DNA of 64,000 nt from JAABSQ01 sp964573705 (GTDB lineage Bacteria; Desulfobacterota; Desulfobacteria; Desulfobacterales; Desulfococcaceae). The DNA lies in the NCBI GenBank assembly GCA_964573705.1, contig CAZNLT010000007.1:1-64000 (forward strand). The letters run 5' to 3'. A model generated the notes under the pieces. The model saw only the letters and a program-made list of their open reading frames with translations. It did not search any database and had not been told where the DNA came from. Shown here piece after piece: positions 9,099 through 18,708 of this stretch. Positions within the stretch are counted from its first letter, which is position 1, and each line of letters starts with the position of its first letter. The translations under genes were made by a program, and so were the position numbers.

Positions 9099-10034
9099 TC
9101 AGGACAGCATGAATACCCGCCGGGGTTTGTCCAGACGGGTAATCCCTTCTTCTTTCGCCGCCTGAAAGGCCGATTCGACATCCTTTTTGGAAGGATACTT
9201 CTCCAACCCCTTCACCCGGGCCGCATCTCCGCAAGGCCTGTATTGCGGCATTATATTCACATAGCTGTTTTTGGAAACCCTCCGTGCGATAAACCGCATG
9301 ATCTCCCGGGTACCGGCAAGACCCTCGGGCAGAACCAGGTGACGAATCAACAGTCCCCGCAGCGCCAGTCCCGAATCGTCGATGACCAGGTCCCCGACCT
9401 GGCGATGCATTTCCAGCACCGCATTCCGGGCCGCTTCCGGGTAATCCGGCGCATCGCAGCTTTCCCGGGCGAGATCCGAATTCCAGAATTTGAAATCGGG
9501 CATGTACATATCGATCACCCCCTCCAGAATCCTTAAAGATTCGACCCGATCATAGGCGCTGGAATTATAAACCAGGGGAACTTTCAATCCCTTTTCAACC
9601 GCGATGTCGAGACCGGCCAGTAGTTGAGGGATTACATGCGACGGGGTGACGAAATTGATGTTGTGGCATCCCCGGCTCTGCAACTCGAGCATGATCCGGG
9701 CAAGCTGAACCGGCTCGGCTTTGTAGCCCTCCGCCTCATGGCTGATATCGTAATTCTGGCAAAACCGGCACATCAGATTGCAATGGGTGAAAAAGATCGT
9801 TCCCGATCCCTGGGTGCCCACCAGGGGTTTTTCTTCCCCGAAATGGGGGCCGTAGCTGGAGATCCATGCACGCCGCCCGGTGTTGCAGATTCCGGTTTCC
9901 CCTTCCAGCCGGTTCACCCGGCACCGCCGCGGGCACAGGGTGCAGGATGCCATCTCCTCCCGGGCCTGTTTCACCTTGTTTCCGAGATAGCCCTTCTCGA
10001 ATGTTTGGATGTAAACCGGTTCCACCGATGCCAT
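9099..10034 (-). CDS. Radical SAM protein related to pyruvate formate-lyase activase
   Basis: 311-residue radical SAM enzyme of the PflA-like COG1313 group. The cluster motif CNLMCRFC (CX3CX2C) is at about residues 85-92. It is preceded by an N-terminal Cys-rich region (CTLCPRRCRVNR, then GETGICNTG) that probably holds an extra iron-sulfur or zinc site, as in other members. The substrate is unknown. It lies 2 bases after the Fur-FeoA gene and 3 before the phosphatase, so all three are one operon. Confidence 0.85.
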   Translation of the reverse strand: MASVEPVYIQTFEKGYLGNKVKQAREEMASCTLCPRRCRVNRLEGETGICNTGRRAWISSYGPHFGEEKPLVGTQGSGTIFFTHCNLMCRFCQNYDISHEAEGYKAEPVQLARIMLELQSRGCHNINFVTPSHVIPQLLAGLDIAVEKGLKVPLVYNSSAYDRVESLRILEGVIDMYMPDFKFWNSDLARESCDAPDYPEAARNAVLEMHRQVGDLVIDDSGLALRGLLIRHLVLPEGLAGTREIMRFIARRVSKNSYVNIMPQYRPCGDAARVKGLEKYPSKKDVESAFQAAKEEGITRLDKPRRVFMLS

Positions 10035-10036
10035 GC

Positions 10037-10714
10037 CTACTTCTCCGGACGCACCAGAATCTTTTGCGCCATTCCCCGGCCCAGGGCATACCGTTTACGG
10101 TCTAATGCGACTACCAACTGCCCTTTCCCGGAATTGGAAATCACCTCCACCTTGTCTCCGACCCGAATCCCCATGCTGACCAGCCGCATTCGAGAGGTCC
10201 GTCCGCCGGTCACTTCCCGAACCGTCAGCACCTCCCGGGATTTGGCCATGGTCAGCGGAATCAGGGGCCCCGGTTTTCCCAGGCAATCGCCGCAGATGCC
10301 GTAAATCTTCAACCCGTGTTGAAGCATATGGAATCCCCGGGAAGCGGCGATCCGCACCTGACGGTTTTCCAGATCATCGTCCTTGAATTCGACGATCTTC
10401 CCGCACCGGGTGCAGATCAGATGGTCATGGTGCTGACCCAGATGGCGATGCTCGTAGCGCACCTCGCCGTTGTCGAACTCGTTTTTCTGAGCAAATCCGA
10501 ACCGGCACATGAGATTCAAGGTATCTGTAACAAATTTCGCCTCAAAATCATAGCCGTTATTGCCAAGGAGGGCGATCAGGTCCTGCTCGGTGACATGGTG
10601 TTCCGTTCCTAGAAACACCTCGAGGATCTTGAACCGATCTTCGAAATGGTCGATATTTTCATGTTCGAACAGTTCTTTGAACTGTTCTTTTTCCTGATGA
10701 TGGATCTGCTTCAT
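10037..10714 (-). CDS. Fur-family regulator fused to a FeoA (SH3-like) domain
   Basis: 225 residues in two parts. Residues ~10-145 are a Fur-type repressor: a winged-helix region (RFKILEVFLGTEHHVTEQDLIALL), the metal segment HRHLGQHHDHLICTRCGKIVEF with a Cys pair, and a second Cys pair CGDC. Residues ~155-225 are a FeoA-like domain (LTVREVTGGRTSRMRLVSMGIRVGDKVEVISN), normally a separate small protein of the ferrous-iron transporter FeoB. The fusion suggests an iron-responsive repressor whose FeoA part senses or anchors to Feo. First gene of a four-gene operon; no feoB in the window. Confidence 0.9.
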   Translation of the reverse strand: MKQIHHQEKEQFKELFEHENIDHFEDRFKILEVFLGTEHHVTEQDLIALLGNNGYDFEAKFVTDTLNLMCRFGFAQKNEFDNGEVRYEHRHLGQHHDHLICTRCGKIVEFKDDDLENRQVRIAASRGFHMLQHGLKIYGICGDCLGKPGPLIPLTMAKSREVLTVREVTGGRTSRMRLVSMGIRVGDKVEVISNSGKGQLVVALDRKRYALGRGMAQKILVRPEK

Positions 10715-10789
10715 GGCATGGCAAACGCGATGTAAATCTCAGTGGCGGTAAATATCCGGCAGACGGAGCAGAGCGGCATTCACACTCGT

Positions 10790-11035
10790 TTACCGGGATG
10801 CTCCGGGAATTTCATAGGTGGTGCAGGACCCGCTGGAGCACTTGCGGTTCTCGGTCTTCACTCCGGATGAAGCGCCGGTGTCGCCCATGGCGAAATTGGT
10901 GGTGCTGAGTACCCTTTCAAAGTTTTCGGAGCGGCATTTGGGGCACCCCATTTCCACATCCTCCTCCGAGCTTCGGGTCACCAGGATTTCAAAAAATTCA
11001 TCACATTCCAGACATTTAAATTCATAAATCGGCAC
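10790..11035 (-). CDS. FmdB-type zinc-ribbon small protein
   Basis: 81-residue protein with the FmdB/CxxC regulatory motif: MPIYEFKCLECDEFFE opens the zinc ribbon and CPKC closes it. A Gly/Ser-rich tail contains three further Cys residues (KCSSGSC), common in deltaproteobacterial members. The family is often annotated as a putative regulatory protein; no function is established. It stands alone between the Fur-FeoA operon and the DUF6178 gene. Confidence 0.9.
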   Translation of the reverse strand: MPIYEFKCLECDEFFEILVTRSSEEDVEMGCPKCRSENFERVLSTTNFAMGDTGASSGVKTENRKCSSGSCTTYEIPGASR

Positions 11036-11097
11036 GTTTCACTCCTTTCGTCACGTGATTGATGTTCGAACCCCGAAATGTATCACATTCCACCGCG

Positions 11098-12825
11098 TCA
11101 GGAAAGGAGAAAAAGATGGACAAACCGCGGGTCCAGGTCTTTTACCGCCACGGGTCCATATTCTTCTTCGATTTCCCTGAAAAGCGCCTCCAGAATATCC
11201 TGAAACCGGTCGGCGAGCCGGGTATCCGGAAGCCGCGTCACCCGCGACAACCAGTGTAAAAAGTCGGTTTTTTCGGAATCCTTGATGACTCGGGAATCCG
11301 CACGGCCGGTCCAGATATCTTCATACCATCGCTTGAATTCGGCGGGTGGGATCGGCGCGAGGGCTTCCGAAAGTCCAAGCCGATTCCGGACCCAGAGGGT
11401 CAGCAGAACATTTTCCCAGGTCATATGCTTTCCGGGAATCGGATCGATCGGTATGCCTACCAGAGACAACAGACCATCCATTGCCTGAACATCGGCCAGG
11501 ACCTGCTCGGTGGAACGGATTTCATCGACCGAATCAAATTCCCGGTACAGCTGATCGCCGGTTCGGTAATTGTCGAAATAGAGCGGCCGTTTGATCAACA
11601 GCCCGCCCAGGACCCCAAGCCACGTCTCCCCCCAAAAACCGAGCGGCAGACGCTGCTCTTCGAACCAGCTTTCCTTGCGCCACTGCTCAGCCCGCCGCTT
11701 CAGGTACACCGCCCGGCCGTACCCCGCTCGAAAGATGCGATCCAGGGGAAATCGACGGATGATGCCCGCCGCCTCGGCCGGTCTCGATTCAGATCCTGAA
11801 GGCACCATAGACGCCAGGCCGATGCCGATGTATCCGCAAACCTTGACCACGATCTCCCGAAGCGCTTCCCGTTCTCGAACCCGACGTCGGTCGGCGGCGA
11901 TCACCTGATTGCACAACCCGGCGAATTCCGATTGAAGTCCTTCCAGATCGCCGGCCTGATCCAGGTGTTCCAGGGCCCGGGAAAACAGGGTGTCCCGGTC
12001 CACCATTTCGGCCGCATACAAGGATATTGGAAATCCGAGCGTCGATTCGCCGCGGGCCAAAGATCGCTTTCCAAAGGGATGCTCCAGGGTCGAGGAATTC
12101 AATGGTTGATAGATGCCGATCGCCTCCTCGAACGGAAGAAACCCTTTTTCAGCCTGCCGCACGTTTCGAAGCCGAAGGGCATCCTCTTCCACCTCGGCCG
12201 GGATCATCTCCCGTGATTCCAGAAGCATCTCCTGAAATCGAATGTGGTCGCAGGCGGACAGGCGTTTTAAAAACGCCCCCAGAAAGTCATCCCGGGCTTC
12301 TTTCAGCCCGGTCTCCGACTCGGATAAAAAGGTACGGTCGGACAGGCGCAGATAAAAAAAATCATCGTCGGTGAAAAAGCCGTCCCCCAATTCCGACGGA
12401 TCCTGGTCGTGTTCTCGAATCGCCAGATCGACGTTTTTGAACAGATAGTATTCGAACAACTCGCTGTTCTCTTCAGCGGCCCACCGGACCAGCCGATCGG
12501 GGTCGGCCGTCAACAGGCGCTGAAGCCAACGGGTCAGCGCGGGCAGATCGATTCTGTCCCCGTCCCAGATTTCCGCATCCAGGATGAATTCCCACTGGCG
12601 AAGGGAGGCCAGCGACAGAAGCTCCCCGGCATCCTCGACGCCGATATCGTGAAGGAAAAAATAGAAATCCTCCTCCGGGAATGAATGGACCAGGGCCGCC
12701 GGATGCGGTTCCGAATAAATCCGCTCCATCGCCTGTTCCGGCGGCAGCGACAGAAGCTCCCGCCGTTTCTCGGTCAAGGCCCGAACTCGAATCAGGGCCT
12801 GTTCATGTACCGTACTTTCGCTCAT
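11098..12825 (-). CDS. DUF6178 family protein
   Basis: 575-residue, mainly helical soluble protein without signal peptide or membrane segment. The SFPEEDFYFFLHDIGVEDAGELLSLAS and QWEFILDAEIWDGDRID segments are the ones I associate with DUF6178, a family common in sulfate- and metal-reducing deltaproteobacteria. Function unknown. No enzyme motif is visible. It follows the AmpG-like gene with only 31 bases between them, so they may be co-transcribed. Confidence 0.7.
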   Translation of the reverse strand: MSESTVHEQALIRVRALTEKRRELLSLPPEQAMERIYSEPHPAALVHSFPEEDFYFFLHDIGVEDAGELLSLASLRQWEFILDAEIWDGDRIDLPALTRWLQRLLTADPDRLVRWAAEENSELFEYYLFKNVDLAIREHDQDPSELGDGFFTDDDFFYLRLSDRTFLSESETGLKEARDDFLGAFLKRLSACDHIRFQEMLLESREMIPAEVEEDALRLRNVRQAEKGFLPFEEAIGIYQPLNSSTLEHPFGKRSLARGESTLGFPISLYAAEMVDRDTLFSRALEHLDQAGDLEGLQSEFAGLCNQVIAADRRRVREREALREIVVKVCGYIGIGLASMVPSGSESRPAEAAGIIRRFPLDRIFRAGYGRAVYLKRRAEQWRKESWFEEQRLPLGFWGETWLGVLGGLLIKRPLYFDNYRTGDQLYREFDSVDEIRSTEQVLADVQAMDGLLSLVGIPIDPIPGKHMTWENVLLTLWVRNRLGLSEALAPIPPAEFKRWYEDIWTGRADSRVIKDSEKTDFLHWLSRVTRLPDTRLADRFQDILEALFREIEEEYGPVAVKDLDPRFVHLFLLS

Positions 12826-12856
12826 CGTAAGATGGTATACATCGGGCGAAATCTTG

Positions 12857-14104
12857 TCAATGCGGGGCCGGCGCCTTCACCGGCGGCCGGGCGAACTTAA
12901 GCAGCAACAGCATTCCGGGCGCCGCGATCAGGGTGCAGAAATAAAAAAAAATCTCCCACCCCAGGACCTTGGCCATGAACCCGGTGGGGGCCGAGGCCAA
13001 CACCCGGGGAATCCCCATCAGACTGCTGAGCAGGGCATACTGAGTGGCGGTAAACCGCTTATCGGTGATGCTGGCCATGAAGGCGGCATAGGCGGCGGTG
13101 CCCATGCCGCCGCTCAGGTTTTCAAAGGCGATGACCCCGCACAGGGCCGGCACGCTGTAGCCGATCCGGGCCAGAAACGCAAACCCCATCGTGGAGACCA
13201 TTTGAAGGAAACCGAATATCCACAGGGAGCGGTAAATCCCCAGCCGGAACATCATGACCCCGCCCGCCAGCCCGCCGGCGATGGTCGCCCAGAAGCCGAA
13301 GAGCTTGACCACCGTGCCGATTTCGGTCTTGGTAAACCCGATGTCCAGATAAAACGGCGTGGTCATGGCCATGGCCATGGTATCCCCGATTTTATAGAAA
13401 AGAATGAAGGCCAGTATCCAGACCGCGCTTTTCCGGCTGAAATACTCGAGCAGCGGGTCGATCACGGCGGATCGGATGGACCGGGGCCGCGCCTCGGTGA
13501 CGACCGGCTCCCGGGTCAACAGGGTGGTGAGGATGCCGGGGAGCATGCAGGCGGCCATAATCAGGTAGACCATCTGAAAGGACATGAAATCGGCCATGAT
13601 CATGCCCCCGCCCGATGCCAGCAGCATGCCCACCCGGTACCCGTTGATGTACAGGGATGAACCCAGCCCCAGCTCCTCGTCCGTGAGATCTTCCCGGCGA
13701 TAGGCATCCACCACGATGTCCTGGGTGGCGCTGAAGAAGGTGACCAGGAAAGCGGCCAGGGCCAGCAGCCAGGGATAGCTTGCCGGATCACTCAGCCCCA
13801 GACCGGCGATGGCCAGCGCCAGGCAGACCTGGGCCCCCAGCATCCAGCCCCGCCGCCTGCCCAGAAACGGCAGGGTATACCGGTCCAGAACAGGGGCCCA
13901 GAGGAATTTGACGGTATAGGGCAGCCCAACCAGGGCCATCAGCCCGATCACCGTGAGGTCCACCCCCTCTTCCTTCATCCAGGCCTGAAGAACGGTAATG
14001 GTCAACAGCAGCGGCATGCCGCAGGAAAACCCCATGACAAAGGCCACCAGCATTCGGGGGCTGAAGATGAGCTGAAGCATACCTTTTTTTTGAGGTGGGT
14101 TCAT
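12857..14104 (-). CDS. AmpG-like major facilitator permease
   Basis: 415-residue MFS transporter with about 12 membrane helices. The start (RMLVAFVMGFSCGMPLLLTITVLQAWM) and the loop LWAPVLDRYTLPFLGRRRGWM closely follow AmpG, the muropeptide permease that returns anhydro-muropeptides to the cytoplasm for cell-wall recycling. ATQDIVVDAYRRE is also a family signature. Other solutes remain possible, since no other recycling gene (amiD, nagZ) is nearby. Confidence 0.82.
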   Translation of the reverse strand: MNPPQKKGMLQLIFSPRMLVAFVMGFSCGMPLLLTITVLQAWMKEEGVDLTVIGLMALVGLPYTVKFLWAPVLDRYTLPFLGRRRGWMLGAQVCLALAIAGLGLSDPASYPWLLALAAFLVTFFSATQDIVVDAYRREDLTDEELGLGSSLYINGYRVGMLLASGGGMIMADFMSFQMVYLIMAACMLPGILTTLLTREPVVTEARPRSIRSAVIDPLLEYFSRKSAVWILAFILFYKIGDTMAMAMTTPFYLDIGFTKTEIGTVVKLFGFWATIAGGLAGGVMMFRLGIYRSLWIFGFLQMVSTMGFAFLARIGYSVPALCGVIAFENLSGGMGTAAYAAFMASITDKRFTATQYALLSSLMGIPRVLASAPTGFMAKVLGWEIFFYFCTLIAAPGMLLLLKFARPPVKAPAPH

Positions 14105-14126
14105 GGTCGCTCGGCTCTCTAAGAAG

Positions 14127-14149
14127 AAACCGGGCCGAACGCCCGGTTT
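14127..14149 (-). terminator. Rho-independent-type terminator of pckA
   Basis: Stem AAACCGGGC / GCCCGGTTT with a 5-nt loop, just past the pckA stop on the minus strand, followed on that strand by TTTCTTCTT. The start codon of the next gene (14104) is 23 bases further on. Confidence 0.7.
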
Positions 14150-14174
14150 TCATCCAAATCGGTTTTCAGAAATA

Positions 14175-15824
14175 TCAGTTCTCGGGGGTGGGGCATTGTC
14201 GCTTCACATCCGGATCGATGTTCTTGTTGCCGTATGCCTTTTCAAAGTGAGTCTTGAATTCTCTGGCCAGCTTATCCGCCCGCTTCCGGTAGGCATCCTT
14301 ATCGGGCCAGGTGTGTTCCGGATCCAGGATATCGGAAGGCACGCCCGGACACCGCAGCGGAACGGACAGGTGAAAACGGTGGTCTTCATGGAATTCCACA
14401 TCCGCCAATTCACCGTTCAAAGCGGCATTGAGCAGGGTTCGGGTCAGGGTGATCTCCATCCGATCGCCGATTCCGAAGGGGCCGCCGCTCCAGCCGGTGT
14501 TGACCAGAAAGACTTTGGTGGCGTGTTCCCGCAATTTTTTCCCCAGGAGGTCGGAATAGAGGTGCGGCAGGCAGGGCATGAAGGGCTGGCCGAAAAACCG
14601 GGAAAAGGTACTCACCGGGTCGACGATGCCGGTCTCGGTGCCGGCCAGCTTGCTGGTATACCCTATGAGAAACCAGAACATGGCCTGGGAAGGCTTAAGC
14701 CGGGCCACCGGGGGAAGCACGCCGTTGGCGTCCGCCGTCAGAAAAACGATGGTCTTGGGATGATTCCCGGTGGAGGACGGCTTGAAATTGGTCAGGTAAG
14801 TCAAAGGATAAGAGCCCCGACTGTTGGGGGTCAACCGGTCGTCGAAGAGATCGAACCTGCCGTCGGGATACATCAGCGCGTTTTCAACGATGGCGCCGTG
14901 TTTTTCCCAGTCGTCCTCGTGAAAGACCGCCTTATGGATTTCCGGTTCTTTGGCGGGATCAAGGTCGATCAGCTTGGCGTAACACCCGTTTTCGAAATTG
15001 GCGATGCCGTCTGCGCTCCACCCGTGTTCGTCATCCCCCAACAAAGCCCGGTCGGCAACAGCGGAAAGGGTGGTCTTGCCGGTTCCGGACAACCCGAGAA
15101 AAAGGCTCGTCTCTCCTTTGGCGTTTTCATTGGCCGAACAGTGGATGGGCAGAATATTCTCCAGCGGCAGATAATAGTTCATGACGGTGAAGATCAGTTT
15201 TTTGACACTGCCGCCATAGGCCGACCCGTAAACCAGCCCCACCCGTTTGTCGAAATCCATAACGATGGCGATGTCGGAGGTGCGCCCGTTCGGCAATTGA
15301 CGAAGCCGGCCTTCGTAGCGCTTTGAATCGACGTTGTCATAAGGAAGTACCAGCAGGGTAAATTCCCGACCGGCAAAAAGGGATCGGTGGATGTCCTCGG
15401 GAACGGGCCGGAACATGTTCATGGTAAACAGGGCGGTCAGGGCCCGGTCGGTGACCATTCGAACCGGCAGGGCATAGGCGGTGTCGGCGCCCACCACCCG
15501 GTCGGTCACATAGAGGTGCTTTTTGTCTTTAAGGACTTGAAGGGCGTCTTGCCAGAGCATCTCGAAGGTATTCGAATCCACCGGCAGATTGTTGGGGGAA
15601 TCCCAGTCGATGTTGCCCTCGATATTCGGATCTTTTACCGTCAGTGTATCCTGAGGAGCGCGGCCGGTGGATTCGGGGGGGGTCCAGGTCGCCAAACACC
15701 CGTTGGCCGCCACCAGAGCCTCTTTTCGCGCCACCACATCCCGGATGGTCTCCTCTCGGGTTCGATTCTTTTGGATCCGACCGTGGTTTGCCAATACCCC
15801 GTCGAGTTCAGCTCTAAACTCCAT
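14175..15824 (-). CDS. pckA: Phosphoenolpyruvate carboxykinase (ATP)
   Basis: Interconverts oxaloacetate + ATP and phosphoenolpyruvate + CO2 + ADP, the gateway to gluconeogenesis. The 549 residues contain the kinase-1a P-loop GLSGTGKTTLS, the metal-binding segment DDEHGWSADGIANFENGCYAK and the oxaloacetate-side region RVVGADTAYALPVRMV of the ATP-dependent class. Length is normal (about 530-540). Its own terminator follows. A membrane carbon economy based on organic acids, as in sulfate reducers, fits. Confidence 0.96.
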   Translation of the reverse strand: MEFRAELDGVLANHGRIQKNRTREETIRDVVARKEALVAANGCLATWTPPESTGRAPQDTLTVKDPNIEGNIDWDSPNNLPVDSNTFEMLWQDALQVLKDKKHLYVTDRVVGADTAYALPVRMVTDRALTALFTMNMFRPVPEDIHRSLFAGREFTLLVLPYDNVDSKRYEGRLRQLPNGRTSDIAIVMDFDKRVGLVYGSAYGGSVKKLIFTVMNYYLPLENILPIHCSANENAKGETSLFLGLSGTGKTTLSAVADRALLGDDEHGWSADGIANFENGCYAKLIDLDPAKEPEIHKAVFHEDDWEKHGAIVENALMYPDGRFDLFDDRLTPNSRGSYPLTYLTNFKPSSTGNHPKTIVFLTADANGVLPPVARLKPSQAMFWFLIGYTSKLAGTETGIVDPVSTFSRFFGQPFMPCLPHLYSDLLGKKLREHATKVFLVNTGWSGGPFGIGDRMEITLTRTLLNAALNGELADVEFHEDHRFHLSVPLRCPGVPSDILDPEHTWPDKDAYRKRADKLAREFKTHFEKAYGNKNIDPDVKRQCPTPEN

Positions 15825-15895
15825 TCCGTCATTCCCCTCTCTCTGGTTTATTGCCTATAGGTAATCGATAAATCGAAAGTACGGGGAAAGCGGAA

Positions 15896-16567
15896 TCAGT
15901 CACCCTTTTCGCACCCGTCCTGTCGGCAGTTGAATTTTTCGAAAATCGGCATCTCTCGACCGATCCAGATGAGCACCTTGTCGAACTCCCCCCGGAGTTC
16001 CGACAGGGCTTTTCCCCGATGGCTGACGCTGTTTTTTTCCGCCAGGGACATCTGGGCGAAGGTTTTGCCCAGGGGCGGATAATCAAACACCGGGTCATAC
16101 CCGAACCCGTTGTCCCCGGCCGGTTCCCGAGCGATCTCCCCTTCACAGCGGCCCTCATAGGTCAAGGCGGCGCCGGTGGGCGCGGCCACCGAAATGACGC
16201 ACTCAAAGGCGGCCCGGCGGTTCGACTGGTCCGCCATCTCTTTTAGAAGTTTCCTGTTTCGATCCGCATCCGTGGCATGGTCTCCGGCATATCTTGCCGA
16301 ATGGACCCCCGGGGCCCCGCTCAGAGCTTCCACCGTCAACCCCGAATCATCGGCCAGGGCCGGAAACCCCAGCACCTTGGCGGCAAAGCTCGCTTTTTTA
16401 TAGGCATTGTCGTCAAAGGTTTCGCCGTCTTCTTCCACTTCGGGAATGGGGCCGAAATCGTCCAGATTTTTGATCTCCACCGGAAACGCCTTCAGCAATT
16501 CCCGAATTTCCAAGGTTTTTCCCTGGTTTCGGGTCGCAATCACCAGAATATGGGGTCCTTTTTCCAT
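15896..16567 (-). CDS. rdgB: XTP/dITP pyrophosphatase (RdgB/HAM1 family)
   Basis: Removes non-canonical purine nucleotides (ITP, dITP, XTP) by hydrolysis to monophosphates. 223 residues with all family signatures: IATRNQGKTLEIRELL (substrate/phosphate), EEDGETFDDNAYKKA, ALADDSGLTVEALSGAPGVHSARYAG and GFGYDPVFDYPPLGKT. The C-terminal ~25 residues beyond the usual HRGKAL motif include extra Cys residues. Divergent from iorA. Confidence 0.95.
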   Translation of the reverse strand: MEKGPHILVIATRNQGKTLEIRELLKAFPVEIKNLDDFGPIPEVEEDGETFDDNAYKKASFAAKVLGFPALADDSGLTVEALSGAPGVHSARYAGDHATDADRNRKLLKEMADQSNRRAAFECVISVAAPTGAALTYEGRCEGEIAREPAGDNGFGYDPVFDYPPLGKTFAQMSLAEKNSVSHRGKALSELRGEFDKVLIWIGREMPIFEKFNCRQDGCEKGD

Positions 16568-16813
16568 TATTACCTCAAAATTCTTGTAAAGCCGATATTG
16601 AAATCATCTCATTCGAGAGTCCTTGAGACCCGCGCAATGGTGACAAAAAGCTATAGATCAAGGACTTATCGTTGTAAAGGGTTTAAACCGCCCGCTTCCT
16701 GAAAATTTCTTTACACAAAACAGGGATTCGGCTAAAAGTACCGATTCACAAGTATGCAGCCGACAGATAATGCATTTTTTCATTTCAACATTGTTTCAAA
16801 GTGGAAGGAACCC

Positions 16814-18679
16814 ATGACGCACAAACTAGTGACCGAGAGTCCGGGAGAAAAGATGATGCTCCTGGGCAATGAGGCCATCGCCCGGGGGGCGGTCGAGGCC
16901 GGAGTGGCTTTTGCCAGCACCTATCCGGGAACCCCCTCTTCGGAAATATCCCTCAACCTTTTCCAGATATCCAAACAGACCGGCCTCTATTTCGAATACA
17001 GCACCAATGAAAAGGTGGCCCTGGAGGTCTCGGCCGCGGCCGCCAATGCAGGAGTGCGGGCCATGTGCATGATGAAGCATGTGGGGGTCAACGTAGCGGC
17101 GGACGTTCTCATGACCCTGGCCTACATCGGGGTCAAAGGGGGGTTGGTCATCCTGACCGCCGATGATCCGTTCATGTTTTCGAGCCAGAACGAACAGGAC
17201 AACCGCTACTATGCCAAACTCTCGGGGCTGCCCATGCTGGAGCCCTCCTCCGTGGCCGAGGCCAAGGAGATGGTGCCCCGGGCCTTCGATCTCTCCGAAA
17301 AACTCGGGGAGCCGGTGCTGCTGCGGACCACCACCCGAATCAACCACTCCACCGGCATCGTCTCCCTCGGGGAGGTTCAAACACCGAAGACCCGGGGGGA
17401 TTTCACCAAAGACCCCTTCAACTATGTCTGCGTGCCGGCGGTGTCCCGAAAGCTGCATGTTCGGTTGCTGGAAAATATGGACCGGGCCGAAGAATCGGCC
17501 GCCGCCTCCGAATTCAACTTCGTCGAGGGCGACGGGGCCTGGGGCATTCTCTGCAACGGAGTAAGCTACGGATATGTCACCGATGCGGTTCAAGACCTCG
17601 GCATCGGGGACCGCACCCGGGTGCTTCGGCTCGGCTTCTCCCATCCCATGCCCGGTTCTCTGATCAAGGGTTTTCTCAAAGCCTGCGACAAGGTCCTGGT
17701 GGTGGAAGAAGGAGAACCTTACATGGAAGAGGCGGTCAAGGCCTTCGCCCAGGAGGCGGGGCTGACCCTGCCTGTTCGGGGCAAAGACAAAGACCTCTTC
17801 TCCCGTCTCTATGAATTCGACCCGGCCCTGGTCCGGGGCGCGATGGCCCGGTTCTTTGAAGTGCCCTACTCCCCGCCGGTCACCCCGGATCTGTCGGACC
17901 TGCCGGAACTTCCCCAGCGCCCCCCCAATCTATGCGCCGGCTGTTCTCACCGGGCCACCTATTATGCGGTGAAAAAGGCGGCCGAGGGGTCCGATACCAT
18001 TTATCCGTCCGACATCGGGTGCTATACTTTGGGATTTCTGCCGCCCCTGTCCATGGCCGATTTCGTGGTCTGCATGGGGGCCTCGGTGGGCGCCGCCTGC
18101 GGTTTTTCCAAGGTAACCGATAAGAAAGTGGTGGCCTTCATCGGCGATTCCACCTTCTTTCACTCCGGCATGGCCGGGCTGGTCAACGCCGTTTTCAACA
18201 ACCACAATTTCACCCTGGTGATCCTCGACAACAGCACCACCGCCATGACCGGCCACCAGCCCCACCCCGGGGTCGACATGACCGACCTGAACCTGGACGG
18301 CTACGGCCGGGTCTCCATTGAAGCGGTGGTTCGGGCCATCGGGGTCCCTCATGTAACGGTGATCAAACCCTTCAAGGTGAAAAAGTCGATCGAAGCGGTG
18401 CGGGAGGCCCTCGAATTCAACGGGGTGTCGGTGATCATCTCCCGGGAGGAATGCACCCTCTACGCCAAAAGCCTCAACCGGCTTACATCCAGGGCTTTTT
18501 ATGTGTCGGACAAGTGCCGGCATGATCGGGAATGTCTGGATGATCTCGGCTGCCCGGCCTTCTACCTGCGAAACGACCAGGTCATGATCGACCCGGATCT
18601 TTGCGTGGGGTGCACGGTCTGCGCCCAGCTCTGCCCGGAAAACGCGATTCTGCCGCTGAAAGCATCGCCCTCAGTGTGA
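16814..18679 (+). CDS. iorA: Indolepyruvate ferredoxin oxidoreductase, alpha subunit
   Basis: Thiamine-diphosphate enzyme that oxidatively decarboxylates aryl pyruvates from aromatic amino acids, passing electrons to ferredoxin. I start at ATG 16814 because GGAAGGAA lies just upstream; the frame is open for 20 codons further. The 621 residues hold the pyrimidine-binding half (AIARGAVEAGVAFASTYPGTPSSE), the TPP pyrophosphate half (CAGCSHRATYYAVKK; GDSTFFHSGMAGLVNAVFNNHNFTLV) and a C-terminal ferredoxin-like segment (CVGCTVCAQLCPENAILP). The beta subunit follows. Confidence 0.96.
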   Translation: MTHKLVTESPGEKMMLLGNEAIARGAVEAGVAFASTYPGTPSSEISLNLFQISKQTGLYFEYSTNEKVALEVSAAAANAGVRAMCMMKHVGVNVAADVLMTLAYIGVKGGLVILTADDPFMFSSQNEQDNRYYAKLSGLPMLEPSSVAEAKEMVPRAFDLSEKLGEPVLLRTTTRINHSTGIVSLGEVQTPKTRGDFTKDPFNYVCVPAVSRKLHVRLLENMDRAEESAAASEFNFVEGDGAWGILCNGVSYGYVTDAVQDLGIGDRTRVLRLGFSHPMPGSLIKGFLKACDKVLVVEEGEPYMEEAVKAFAQEAGLTLPVRGKDKDLFSRLYEFDPALVRGAMARFFEVPYSPPVTPDLSDLPELPQRPPNLCAGCSHRATYYAVKKAAEGSDTIYPSDIGCYTLGFLPPLSMADFVVCMGASVGAACGFSKVTDKKVVAFIGDSTFFHSGMAGLVNAVFNNHNFTLVILDNSTTAMTGHQPHPGVDMTDLNLDGYGRVSIEAVVRAIGVPHVTVIKPFKVKKSIEAVREALEFNGVSVIISREECTLYAKSLNRLTSRAFYVSDKCRHDRECLDDLGCPAFYLRNDQVMIDPDLCVGCTVCAQLCPENAILPLKASPSV

Positions 18680-18708
18680 ACTGCTAACGAGTATATAAGG
18701 ATGGATTC

